Assembly: GCA_035691065.1 (NCBI GenBank)
Contig: DASSJT010000063.1
Coordinates: forward strand, 20,306-84,305
DNA from: DASSJT01 sp035691065
GTDB taxonomy: Bacteria; Actinomycetota; Actinomycetes; Actinomycetales; Dermatophilaceae
Reading direction: 5' to 3'
DNA length: 64,000 nucleotides
In this document: in pieces, positions 34,159-42,000 of the stretch
How positions within the stretch are numbered: position 1 is the first letter of the stretch
Layout: each line of letters starts with the position of its first letter
Made by a program: the position numbers and the translations under genes
The notes under the pieces: generated by a model
The model's database searches: none
What the model was told of the DNA's origin: nothing
What the model saw: only the letters and a program-made list of their open reading frames with translations

Positions 34159-36228
34159 ATGGCAGACAGCATGACGGTCCTGCGCAACGCTGGCCCTCCA
34201 GGGACCAAGCGGAACATCGCCATCCTGGGAGATGGCTTCACGGCGGCCGACCAACCCGCCTACAACACCTGGGTGGAGAACACCCTGATGCAGGGCGTCT
34301 TCGGGCACGACTACTTCTCCGAGGACGCGTCGGCCTACAACATCTACCGGGTCAACCTCGAGTCGGTGGACTCGGGGGTCAGCACCCGGACGTACGACGA
34401 GAAGGGCACGGTCGACCCGTCTGACGACACCATCGTCTCCGAGGTGGTTCGCAACACCGCGCTCGGGATGATCTTCAGCGGCTCGTGGTCGCACTGCTGG
34501 CTGGAGTACGGCACCAACACCGAGACCCTGCTCCAGGCAGCGCTCAACACGTGGGTTCCCGACGCGAACGAGATCCTCGTCGTCCTCAACAACCCCAACT
34601 ACGGCGGCTGCGGTGGCGGTGGCCGTGCCCACGTGCCCATGGGCGTCGACTGGACCGTCATCGCCCACGAGTTCGGCCACGGGATCGGCGGATTCGCCGA
34701 TGAGTACTGCGTGACCGGTGCTTACGCGGGTGGGGAACAGGGCTGGATCAACCTGACGACGATCACAGACCGCGCGACCACGAAGTGGAAGCAGTTCATC
34801 GACCCCACCACCCCCCTGCCGACCGGTGTCGGCGCCTGCGCGGACTACAACCAGGGCACCCGCCCGACCACGTGGAGCAGCAACTTCGACGTCGGGCTCT
34901 TCGAGGGGGGCGGGACGATGAACACCGGCATCTACCGTCCGGTGGAGAACTGCCGGATGAGGGGCAACACCCCCGAGTACTGCCCCGTCTGCTACACCTC
35001 GATCAAGACCGCCCGCGACCACGAGACCGAGCACCACTTCCGGGGGGCGCACGCCGGCAACTTCTTCGGGAGCGGGCGCAGTGACGTGCTGCTCCACCAC
35101 GGCCGGTCGATCCAGCTGTTCCGCAACGACGGCAGCGGCTTCGCTCACAGCTTCAGCGGGGTCGAGCGGGTGCCGGGGTCGTGGCAGTTCCAGCCCAACG
35201 ACCAGATCGTCGTCGGCGACTTCAACGGTGACGGGGTCGACGAGGTCGTGATCTTCAACGGGTCGGACTGGGCGATTCCGTATCTCGGGCTCCTCGCCTC
35301 CGACGGCGCGGGAGGGCTTCGGCTCATCGCGCGCTACGACGGGGACATTCCCGGCTGGGGCGGGTTCGCGAAGAACGACCGCTTCTTCGCGGCGGACCTC
35401 AACGGTGACGGCAAGGACGACCTCGTGGTGTTCAACGGCGACGACTGGTCCATGACCTATGTGGGCCTGTTGCGCAGCACTGGCTTCGGCTTCTACCTCA
35501 CCAACCGCTACGACGGGGACATCCCGGGCTGGGGCGGCTTGGCACAGCACGACGAGCTGTTCGTCGGCGACCTCAACGGCAACGGCAAGGACGACCTGGT
35601 CATCTTCAACGGCGACGACTGGTCCATGGCGTATGTCGGGCTGTTCCGCTCCCAGGCCAGTGGGCTGAACATGACCGCTCGCTATGACGGGGACATCCCC
35701 GGCTGGGGAGGCCTGGCTCGGAACGACCGACTGACCCTCGGCGACTTCGACGGCGACCGGCGCTGCGACGTGTTCATCTTCAACGGCGACGACTGGGCCA
35801 TCCCCTACCTCGGGATGTTCCGCTCGTCCGGCAATGGCCTTGCCTACGTCAACCGGTACGACGGCGACGTGCCCGCATGGGGCGGTCTCGCCCGGCACGA
35901 CCGCTTCATCGCCGCCGACCTGAACGGCGACGGGCGGTGCGACCTGTGGGCCTGGAACTACCAGGACTGGTCAACGGAGTACCTCGGCCGGATGATCTCG
36001 ACCGGCACGGGCCTTCAGGCCAGCTTTGCCGGAGACTGGATCGGTGAGTGGAACCTGGGACCAGCCGATGCCTTCGAAGTGGCCCGCTTCTCGGGCAAGA
36101 CCGGCCAGCCGCACCTCTACGTCCACAACACCGACTGGTTCGGCGTGCTGGACGGGGCCAGCGGCTACGGCCTGGACCGGATCTACTACCGGTGGATCCG
36201 CGACTACCGGTATGGCCGGAACTGGTGA
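34159..36228 (+). CDS. M64-type metallopeptidase with FG-GAP/VCBS repeats
   Basis: Zinc peptidase of 689 residues. The start ATG 34159 follows a GGGAAAGGGAG ribosome site. The N-terminal about 300 residues match the IgA-peptidase M64 family, with the metal motif HEFGHGIGGFADEY (His170, Glu171, His174; third ligand in ADEY) and several Cys (NCRMRGNTPEYCPVC). Five or more modules of 52-58 residues follow, each with DLNGDGKDDL, FNGDDW and YDGDIPGWGG, i.e. FG-GAP/VCBS beta-propeller blades with Asp-rich calcium loops; the last two are degenerate. No signal peptide is visible at any start, which is odd for such domains. A second gene follows after 14 bases. Confidence 0.85.
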   Translation: MADSMTVLRNAGPPGTKRNIAILGDGFTAADQPAYNTWVENTLMQGVFGHDYFSEDASAYNIYRVNLESVDSGVSTRTYDEKGTVDPSDDTIVSEVVRNTALGMIFSGSWSHCWLEYGTNTETLLQAALNTWVPDANEILVVLNNPNYGGCGGGGRAHVPMGVDWTVIAHEFGHGIGGFADEYCVTGAYAGGEQGWINLTTITDRATTKWKQFIDPTTPLPTGVGACADYNQGTRPTTWSSNFDVGLFEGGGTMNTGIYRPVENCRMRGNTPEYCPVCYTSIKTARDHETEHHFRGAHAGNFFGSGRSDVLLHHGRSIQLFRNDGSGFAHSFSGVERVPGSWQFQPNDQIVVGDFNGDGVDEVVIFNGSDWAIPYLGLLASDGAGGLRLIARYDGDIPGWGGFAKNDRFFAADLNGDGKDDLVVFNGDDWSMTYVGLLRSTGFGFYLTNRYDGDIPGWGGLAQHDELFVGDLNGNGKDDLVIFNGDDWSMAYVGLFRSQASGLNMTARYDGDIPGWGGLARNDRLTLGDFDGDRRCDVFIFNGDDWAIPYLGMFRSSGNGLAYVNRYDGDVPAWGGLARHDRFIAADLNGDGRCDLWAWNYQDWSTEYLGRMISTGTGLQASFAGDWIGEWNLGPADAFEVARFSGKTGQPHLYVHNTDWFGVLDGASGYGLDRIYYRWIRDYRYGRNW

Positions 36229-36242
36229 ACGGAGAGAAGACC

Positions 36243-37037
36243 ATGAGGAAGCAAGAGCGCGGCGCCGAGCCTCGGCGGGCCAGCGGACGGCCGACCAAGC
36301 CGCCGGCGCCCACCAAAGCCGCTGCCGCAGAACGGAACACCACCCCGCCCTCGTACGGCGGACCCGCCAAGGGCGAGAGCCCACCCGAGCGCCGGGGCCG
36401 GCCCACCCGTAAGCCGACCAAGGCCGAGGTCGAGCCCGAGGCCACGCGCCGGCCACGCCGCCCGCGGGGCGAGCCCGACCTTCCCGACCAGGAGCCACGA
36501 CGCGCCCGAAGAGGAGGCAGAAGCCGTGGCCGGAGCCGCGCCGCCGCGGGCCGGCCGTCTGAGCAGTACATCCGGCTGCGGATGCGGGTCCGGGGAGACC
36601 GCCTGAGCGTGCTCGACAGCCACCTCGTTGACGGGCCGCTGGCACAGACGACGACGTTCCCCGAGGGCAATGCCTACGAGGTGACCCTCGGAAACCAGCT
36701 CCTGCACGCCGGCTACCTGCCCGACCTCGGGGTCCAGCGGTCCTTCGTCAACCCTTCAGGGCCTCCCGAGCAGCGCGGTCACCACTTCCAGGAGCGCGAG
36801 GTCTACGAGTTCAACGCCCGGGTGCCCGCAGAGCACGTCACGCCGGAGACCATCGGCGAGATCCGCGTGCGGCTGCACCGAGTCAAGGAAGAGGCGCGCA
36901 GCGATGTCCTGCGCGACCTACCGCTGCAGCAACAGTTCGAGCGCGAGGTGAGGCCGGTGGCCGAGCTCGTCGGCCTGCCCGAGTCCGCTCTGCCGGAGGC
37001 GATCCAGGAGCGCGGCGGTCGCACTCCCAGTCTCTAG
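36243..37037 (+). CDS. Unknown protein linked to the M64 peptidase
   Basis: I do not recognise a family. The 264-residue protein starts at ATG 36243, 14 bases after the peptidase stop, so the pair is an operon. About 100 residues are very basic and Pro-rich (RRASGRPTKPP, RRPRRPRGEPD, RRARRGGRSRGRSR). A globular domain of about 150 residues follows: EQYIRLRMRVRGDRLSVLDS, HLVDGPLAQTTTFPEGNAYEV, LLHAGYLPDLGVQRSFVNP, FNARVPAEHVTPETIGEIRV and a helical end FEREVRPVAELVGLPESALP. The tail suggests nucleic acid or acidic-surface binding. A role as chaperone, substrate or inhibitor of the peptidase is possible but unproven. Confidence 0.7.
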   Translation: MRKQERGAEPRRASGRPTKPPAPTKAAAAERNTTPPSYGGPAKGESPPERRGRPTRKPTKAEVEPEATRRPRRPRGEPDLPDQEPRRARRGGRSRGRSRAAAGRPSEQYIRLRMRVRGDRLSVLDSHLVDGPLAQTTTFPEGNAYEVTLGNQLLHAGYLPDLGVQRSFVNPSGPPEQRGHHFQEREVYEFNARVPAEHVTPETIGEIRVRLHRVKEEARSDVLRDLPLQQQFEREVRPVAELVGLPESALPEAIQERGGRTPSL

Positions 37038-37096
37038 GGAAGCGCTGAGGCGCGCGAAGCGGCGAATGGGCGACCGCCTCGAGAGCGACCGTGAGA

Positions 37097-37135
37097 CGCT
37101 GCCTCCGGCCGGCAGTATGCCGGCCGGCGGCAGCG
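37097..37135 (+). terminator. Strong terminator after the M64 operon
   Basis: CGCTGCCTCCGGCCGGC / GCCGGCCGGCGGCAGCG, a 17-bp stem with one mismatch and a five-base loop (extends to 19 bp with the flanking GA/TC), 60 bases after the stop. One GTATGCCG copy spans loop and stem. After it, degenerate GGGTCAGATCAGCT repeats run toward 37214. Confidence 0.75.
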
Positions 37136-37214
37136 TCGGGGTCTGCCCGGTTGGGCTGGGTCAGATGAGCTGGGTCAGCTGACTGGGGTCAGATCAGCTA
37201 TTCAGATCGGCCGT

Positions 37215-37346
37215 TCAGATCAGCTTGGTCAGCGTCAGCAGGGCCAGCCCGACGGCCACGAGGCTGATCTTCCTGACCTGGAAGCCGAAGGCAGCCCCGA
37301 TGAAGGCGATCAGGGCCAGGATGTACAGGATCTTGTCGGTCGACAC
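37215..37346 (-). CDS. Small hydrophobic membrane protein
   Basis: A 43-residue protein (MSTDKILYILALIAF...TLTKLI) with two closely spaced hydrophobic stretches around FQVRK, probably a hairpin in the membrane. The GTG at 37346 has GAGAGG ten bases upstream. Its length, composition and start are convincing, and similar tiny proteins are common in actinobacteria, but no function is known. Confidence 0.65.
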   Translation of the reverse strand: MSTDKILYILALIAFIGAAFGFQVRKISLVAVGLALLTLTKLI

Positions 37347-37480
37347 GACGCGGATTCCTCTCTGCTGCAGGGGATGCAGGACACGCTGGCAGTACCCACT
37401 TCCGCCTGTTTGAGTCGGCTCCTCGAGGCGACCAGGGCAGGGCCAGCGAGGGCGGAGCCTAGCGGTGCCGCGGCCCGAAG

Positions 37481-37509
37481 TGCCGCAGGCGCTCGGCGCG
37501 CCTGCGGCA
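37481..37509 (-). terminator. Terminator hairpin after the 311-residue membrane protein gene
   Basis: TGCCGCAGGCGC / GCGCCTGCGGCA, a 12-bp perfect stem with a 5-base loop, 43 bases beyond the stop of the gene ending at 37553. Three GTATGCCG copies in the same orientation lie at 37505, 37515 and 37540. Confidence 0.65.
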
Positions 37510-37552
37510 TACTGCGGCATACCCGGGGAGCCAGCCGGTCGGCATACCTCCG

Positions 37553-38488
37553 TCAGGCAGCCGGAGCGGGAGTGGCAGCCCCCTTCTTGGGCAACAGGTT
37601 TCGGACCCGTGCAGGGATCATCGCGCGGAGGTCCTTGCCCTTGGCCAGCCAGGAGAGTCCGAACGCCCAGACGGAGACGACCTCGCCGAGGTAGAGCGGG
37701 GTGAGCGTGAACAGGTTGAGCCGGAAGAACCCACCCACCGCGACCCAGGCGATCGCGCCGAGGATGGCCCAGCCACACGCGCGGTGGAAGCGCATGCGCT
37801 TGACGTGCCCCTTGGTGGCCTCCTCGTGGGCGAAGAGGAAGCAGATCACGGCCAGCATCAGGATGAAGATTGCTGCAGAGGTGAAATGGACTCTCGCCGT
37901 GGCGAGTTCGCCGAACTTGCCCTCGGTCGGCGAGCAGGTGCCGGTCGGGAACTGCGCGCCCGGGTCGCCGCAGCGGGGAGCGCCCTGGGGCACGTCGGGC
38001 CGCTCCGTCGGGAAGAAGACCACGAGCAGCACCGCGATGCCCGCGACCAGGCTGAGCCAGAACTCGCGGCGGCGCGGCGGCGCGGCACGGTAGGTGATCA
38101 GCAGGAAGCCGACGACGCACAGGCTGCCGACGAAGAAGTCGCGCATGACCGTGTGGTAGTAGGAGCTCAGCGAGCCGCGCACCTGGATCGTGCCGGGGAG
38201 GAAGAAGTAGTCGCCCAGCACCAGGACCACCGGCAGCAGGAAGCCGATGGCGCCGACGACGGTGCGGATGAGGAGGTAGGAGTCGCGGTACTGCGGCGTG
38301 TCGTCGTCCTCGTTGTCAGGCGCCGCCATGACGCGGAGGCGGGCAGCCGCCCGTTGCGTGAGAGGCAACCCGTCGGAGCCGGAGTGCGCATCGGGTCCGG
38401 TGTGGGCGTCGGGTCCGGTGTGGGCGTCGGGCTCGGGGCGCCCTTCGGGGTTGGTGCCATCGTGGGTGTCGTGCCGCTGGTCGGTCAC
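37553..38488 (-). CDS. Membrane protein, DUF998-like
   Basis: Integral membrane protein of 311 residues if the GTG at 38488 is used; that GTG overlaps the rhodanese stop as GTGA. The first 70 residues are hydrophilic with DAHTGP-type hexapeptide repeats (18-bp DNA repeats). Then come about six helices: TVVGAIGFLLPVVLVLGDYFF, FFVGSLCVVGFLLITY, FWLSLVAGIAVLLVVFF, HFTSAAIFILMLAVICFLF, AILGAIAWVAVGGFF and GEVVSVWAFGLSWLAKG. An extracellular loop with two Cys (PRCGDPG, TGTCSPT) joins helices 3 and 4. An alternative start is Met at MAAPDNEDD, where the conserved part begins. Function is unknown. Confidence 0.75.
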   Translation of the reverse strand: MTDQRHDTHDGTNPEGRPEPDAHTGPDAHTGPDAHSGSDGLPLTQRAAARLRVMAAPDNEDDDTPQYRDSYLLIRTVVGAIGFLLPVVLVLGDYFFLPGTIQVRGSLSSYYHTVMRDFFVGSLCVVGFLLITYRAAPPRRREFWLSLVAGIAVLLVVFFPTERPDVPQGAPRCGDPGAQFPTGTCSPTEGKFGELATARVHFTSAAIFILMLAVICFLFAHEEATKGHVKRMRFHRACGWAILGAIAWVAVGGFFRLNLFTLTPLYLGEVVSVWAFGLSWLAKGKDLRAMIPARVRNLLPKKGAATPAPAA

Positions 38489-39051
38489 GGTGCCGGCTCC
38501 TCTGCGCGGTCGAGGTGAACGGTTGATCCTGCCTGGAGCGCCAGCCAGGCCTGGTAGCTGCCCTCGAGGTCGGTGGCGCGGGTGAGGTCGAGCTGCCTGA
38601 GCGTAGCCGCGGCGAGGCTGGAGGCGTATCCCTCGTTGCAGACGACGATGATCCGCCGCTCGCGCCCCCCGAGGCCGGGAATCCGGTGGGGGCTTGTCGG
38701 ATCGAGCCGCCACTCCAGGACGTTGCGGTCGATGACCAGCGCTCCCGGCAGCTTCCCGTCTCGCGCGCGCTGTGCGGCCGGGCGGGTGTCGACGACCAGC
38801 GCTCCTGCGTCCATCTCGGCGAGGAGGTCGGCGGGCGCCACCCGGTCCAGGCCGAGGCGCGCCTGCGCCAGGAGGGCATCGACGGCAGATATCCAGGCGG
38901 TGCCTCCCGGCTGCGGCGGCGACAGCTGCGCGGGCATCTGCGGCGACAGCTGCGCGGGCATCTGCGGCGGCACCCGCGCCGGCTTCTGCGCCGGCACCCG
39001 GGTCTGCGCCGGCTTCTGCGCCGAAACCCGCGTCCGCGCCTGCTCGCCCAC
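38485..39051 (-). CDS. Rhodanese-like domain protein
   Basis: Single rhodanese domain of about 130 residues (DLLAEMDAGALVVDTRPAAQ, GKLPGALVIDRNVLEWRLD, then the active loop VVCNEGYASSLAAATL with the catalytic Cys, and DLEGSYQAWLALQ). The N-terminal about 50 residues are Gln/Pro/Ala repeats (VSAQKPAQTRVPAQKPA, PQMPAQLSPQMPAQLS), encoded by imperfect 24-33-bp DNA repeats at about 38930-39040. The protein could transfer or bind sulphane sulphur. It is the first gene of a coupled pair with the membrane protein. Confidence 0.85.
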   Translation of the reverse strand: MGEQARTRVSAQKPAQTRVPAQKPARVPPQMPAQLSPQMPAQLSPPQPGGTAWISAVDALLAQARLGLDRVAPADLLAEMDAGALVVDTRPAAQRARDGKLPGALVIDRNVLEWRLDPTSPHRIPGLGGRERRIIVVCNEGYASSLAAATLRQLDLTRATDLEGSYQAWLALQAGSTVHLDRAEEPAP

Positions 39052-39286
39052 GAGACGAGTGTGCCGCCCACCGTGCGCGCCTGTCTCGCGGTTCGCCCAG
39101 CGGGCCAGGAGAGGTCCGCACTCGGCCCCTCAGGCCGAACCGCGGCCCCGGCCGCCTATCTTCTCAACGGCAAGACCTAGCCCGGTCCAGACCGGTGCAC
39201 GTCGCGCAGCTGCACGCCAAGGGACCGCCAAGGGACCGGGGCCTTCGTCACTACCCACCGCCCACGGCGACCGCCACCGTGGAGTC

Positions 39287-39877
39287 ATGACCGAGCTTCA
39301 CGTTGACACCCCGGTGGCCACAGGCGGACCGCTACCCAAGACGATCGCGGCCCGAGGAGTGACGCGCTGCATCGTCAGATCGGCAGTGCTTCTCGCCCGG
39401 CGCAGGGTCCAGCTGCCGCGCGGGAACGTGGGGCGCCGCCTGCGCTTCGCGGACGGCTCGGTTGCCCGGGTCTACCGCGAGACGCGGCTGCGCGAGGCTG
39501 CCCCCGCACGTCCCTGTGTCCTCGTGGTCGGCTTCCGCCTGCGGTGGGTCCGCGGCCGTGGGCATGCGGCGTTCCGGGTCGAGAGCCTGCTCAACACGCC
39601 CCTGTTCGTCGGCTTCCCTGGCTTCGTCTCCAAACTGTGGCTGGCCCACGACGGCGCCGACCGCTACCGCGGCCTCTACGAGTGGGACGGGGCCAGAGCG
39701 GCACGGAGGTATGCCGGGTGCCTGTGGTGGGTGCTGGCCCTGGTCAGCGAGCGTGCGTCCATCGACTACCGCGTGGTCGAGGGCGTCCGCCGCGACGACG
39801 TCCTCGCCGACCCACGGCTGCTCGACGGCGTCGAGCCGGGGGAGGACCGGGCGTGGTGGCGTCTGACGGCGGCCTGA
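39287..39877 (+). CDS. Hypothetical protein, possible YdhR-like monooxygenase fold
   Basis: Protein of 196 residues with unknown role. The conserved half reads FVGFPGFVSKLWLAHDGADRYRGLYEWDGARAARRYAGCLWWVLALV, which recalls the dimeric alpha/beta-barrel (ABM/YdhR) layout where a GLYEW strand is followed by an Ala-rich helix. It overlaps the start of the FAD monooxygenase gene by 25 bases, so the two are an operon. Assignment to the barrel family is by pattern and not by a firm match. Confidence 0.6.
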   Translation: MTELHVDTPVATGGPLPKTIAARGVTRCIVRSAVLLARRRVQLPRGNVGRRLRFADGSVARVYRETRLREAAPARPCVLVVGFRLRWVRGRGHAAFRVESLLNTPLFVGFPGFVSKLWLAHDGADRYRGLYEWDGARAARRYAGCLWWVLALVSERASIDYRVVEGVRRDDVLADPRLLDGVEPGEDRAWWRLTAA

Positions 39878-41745
39878 CCGACGTGCTGGTGGTCGGCGCC
39901 GGGCCGACGGGGCTGGCCACCGCGTTGCAGGTCTGCGCCCACGGCGGCGGCGTTCGCATCGTCGAGCGTCGGCACCAGGCCCCCCGACCCTCCCGCGCGA
40001 TGATCCTGCATCCGCGGACGCTCGAGGTGCTCCGGCCGCTCGGGGTGACCGATGCCCTGTTGGAGCGCGCCGACACCCGCCCCCGGGCCCAGCTCCATGT
40101 GGGCCACAGGGTCCTCGACGTTCAGCTCGGCGAGTTCGCCTTGCCCGACTCGGCCTTCCCGCATCTGACGCTGATCCGGCAGATGGACGTGGAGGCCGTG
40201 CTCGCCGATGCCCTCGAGGCGCGCGGGGTGGTGGTCGAGCGCGGCACCGAGCTCACCGGGCTCAGGGGTATGCCGGCTGGCATCGTCCCGCTTTCGCGGA
40301 GGCTGCCCGGGGTGGGCGCGGTGGATGGCGCGGGTAACGGGTCGGTTGCCGGCCAGCGCGCGGGTGACGGGTCGGTTGCCGGCCAGCGCGCGGGTAACGG
40401 GTCGATGGCCGGCGGGCGCGCGGGTAACGGGTCGATGCCCGGCCGGCGCCCCGGTGACGGGTCGGTTGCCGGCCAGGCCTCGGTCATCGGCCCCCCGCCC
40501 ACCTGGAACGTCGGCGTCGATGCCGTCCTGCGTGCTGAGGGCGGCACCTTTGCGCTCCGGAGCAGGTACATCGTGGGCTGCGACGGCCCGGCCAGCAGCA
40601 CGCGCCGGTTGCTCGGCATCGGGTGGCGTGGAGCGGCATACCACCAGGAAGTGGTCCTGGCAGACGTCGACCTCGAGCCCTGGGACGATGCCGAGCTGGC
40701 GCCGGGTGTCCTCCACGCTGTGGCGGGCCGCGGGGGCCTCGTCTTCCTCTTCGCCCTCGGCGAGGGCGCACCCTGGCGGCTGCTGGCCACGCGAGCCGCC
40801 GGACCCGGGGGCAGTGCGTTCGGCCAGCCGGGTGAGTCGGTTGCGCGGCTCGAGCTTCAGGAGATCCTCGACACGGCCGGGCTGCCGGCCCGGATTGGGC
40901 GGCTGGCCTGGTCGGCGCGGGTGCCGCTGCAGCACCGGATGGCGGACTCCTTCCGGGAGGGCCGGCTGTTCCTGGCGGGCGATGCCGCGCACGCCCACTC
41001 GCCAGCCGGCGGGCAGGGGATGAACACCGGCATCCAGGACGCCCTGAACCTGGGCTGGAAGCTGGCCTTCGCCGCGCAGGCCGAGACTCGCTCCACGTCT
41101 GCGGTGGCCGACTCGTGGACGGTGGAGCCCAGCGATCGGCTGGGGGCACGGCTGCTCGGCGCCGCCGCGCGGAGCGCCGGATCTCTGGCCCCGCTGCTTC
41201 AGTCCTACGAGGAAGAGCGGCGATGTGTGGCCCGACGCGTTCTGGCCCTGACCCACCTGATCTTCTTCGCCGAGGCCTCGACCACCCCGCTCGCCCGCTG
41301 GGTTCGCACCGAGCTGGCTCCTGTCCTCGCCCCAGCGCTGCCCGTGGTCCTGCGCCGGCGGCGTCTGGTAGCCGAGGGAGTGCGCACGTTGTCCCAGCTC
41401 CGGACGCGGTACCACGGCAGCCCAATATCAGTGGACCTGGGGGCGGCGGGCGCGCTGGACCTGCGGCCGGGAGGTCGGGTCGGCGACGAGTGGGTGACCT
41501 GCGACGGGAGGAGACAGCGCCTGCAGGAGCTGGTCGGACGTCCCGGTATCCACCTGCTGTCGTGTCGCGACGCCGCACCGCTCGATCAGCAGGCTCTCGG
41601 CCCGCAGGTCACCGTCCATCGGCTGTCGGACCGCGCCGGCGCGGGCGTGGTGGCGGTGCGGCCCGACGGCTATGTGGGCTTCCGCAGTGCCAAGGCCGAC
41701 GCGGGCGAGGTCACCACCTGGCTCGAGCTGGTCGCAGCCCGCTGA
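39853..41745 (+). CDS. FAD-dependent aromatic monooxygenase with a repeat insertion
   Basis: Flavin monooxygenase of the PheA/TetX/RdmE type, 630 residues. The GTG at 39853 follows GGGGGAGGA at six bases. FAD motifs are DVLVVGAGPTGLATALQV at the start, the GDAAHAHSPAGGQGMNTGIQDA loop, and IVGCDGPASSTRR for NAD(P)H/FAD. A thioredoxin-like C-terminal domain (GRPGIHLLSCRDA, VAVRPDGYVGFRS) is present as in phenol hydroxylases, but no catalytic Cys is needed. Residues about 160-210 are five decapeptide repeats (AGNGSVAGQR type) inserted in the substrate domain. The substrate is unknown. Confidence 0.88.
   Translation: MVASDGGLTDVLVVGAGPTGLATALQVCAHGGGVRIVERRHQAPRPSRAMILHPRTLEVLRPLGVTDALLERADTRPRAQLHVGHRVLDVQLGEFALPDSAFPHLTLIRQMDVEAVLADALEARGVVVERGTELTGLRGMPAGIVPLSRRLPGVGAVDGAGNGSVAGQRAGDGSVAGQRAGNGSMAGGRAGNGSMPGRRPGDGSVAGQASVIGPPPTWNVGVDAVLRAEGGTFALRSRYIVGCDGPASSTRRLLGIGWRGAAYHQEVVLADVDLEPWDDAELAPGVLHAVAGRGGLVFLFALGEGAPWRLLATRAAGPGGSAFGQPGESVARLELQEILDTAGLPARIGRLAWSARVPLQHRMADSFREGRLFLAGDAAHAHSPAGGQGMNTGIQDALNLGWKLAFAAQAETRSTSAVADSWTVEPSDRLGARLLGAAARSAGSLAPLLQSYEEERRCVARRVLALTHLIFFAEASTTPLARWVRTELAPVLAPALPVVLRRRRLVAEGVRTLSQLRTRYHGSPISVDLGAAGALDLRPGGRVGDEWVTCDGRRQRLQELVGRPGIHLLSCRDAAPLDQQALGPQVTVHRLSDRAGAGVVAVRPDGYVGFRSAKADAGEVTTWLELVAAR
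40331..40480 (+). repeat. Five 30-bp repeats inside the monooxygenase gene
   Basis: Units begin at 40331, 40361, 40391, 40421 and 40451 and share CGGGTAACGGGTCGGTTGCC and a CGG-rich end. Each encodes ten residues of the form AGNGSVAGQR or AGDGSVAGQR. The frame is maintained. Confidence 0.9.
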
Positions 41746-41863
41746 TCCACGCCGGCGAGACCGCCCGTCGGGGTGGGGATCCGGCTCGACCGCGACTGGC
41801 CAGCCGCGGTGACCCGGCCGCCTCAGGCTCTGGCCGGCATACCGGCTGGGGCTGTATTGGGAC

Positions 41864-41885
41864 GGGGTGGTGCACACACCACCCC
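41864..41885 (+). terminator. Terminator hairpin after the monooxygenase gene
   Basis: GGGGTGGTG / CACCACCCC, a 9-bp perfect stem with a 4-base loop about 120 bases after the stop. A GTATGCCG copy lies just before it (41835-41842). Confidence 0.55.
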
Positions 41886-42000
41886 TGGGCTTGGCCGTCT
41901 GGGCGATTGACCTCTCCACGGGGTGGGTGGAGCATGGCGGCGAAGCGTGCCCGTCTCCTTGTGAGCAACGGCGCTCGCGCGGGCACGCGCAGGAGGGGCT

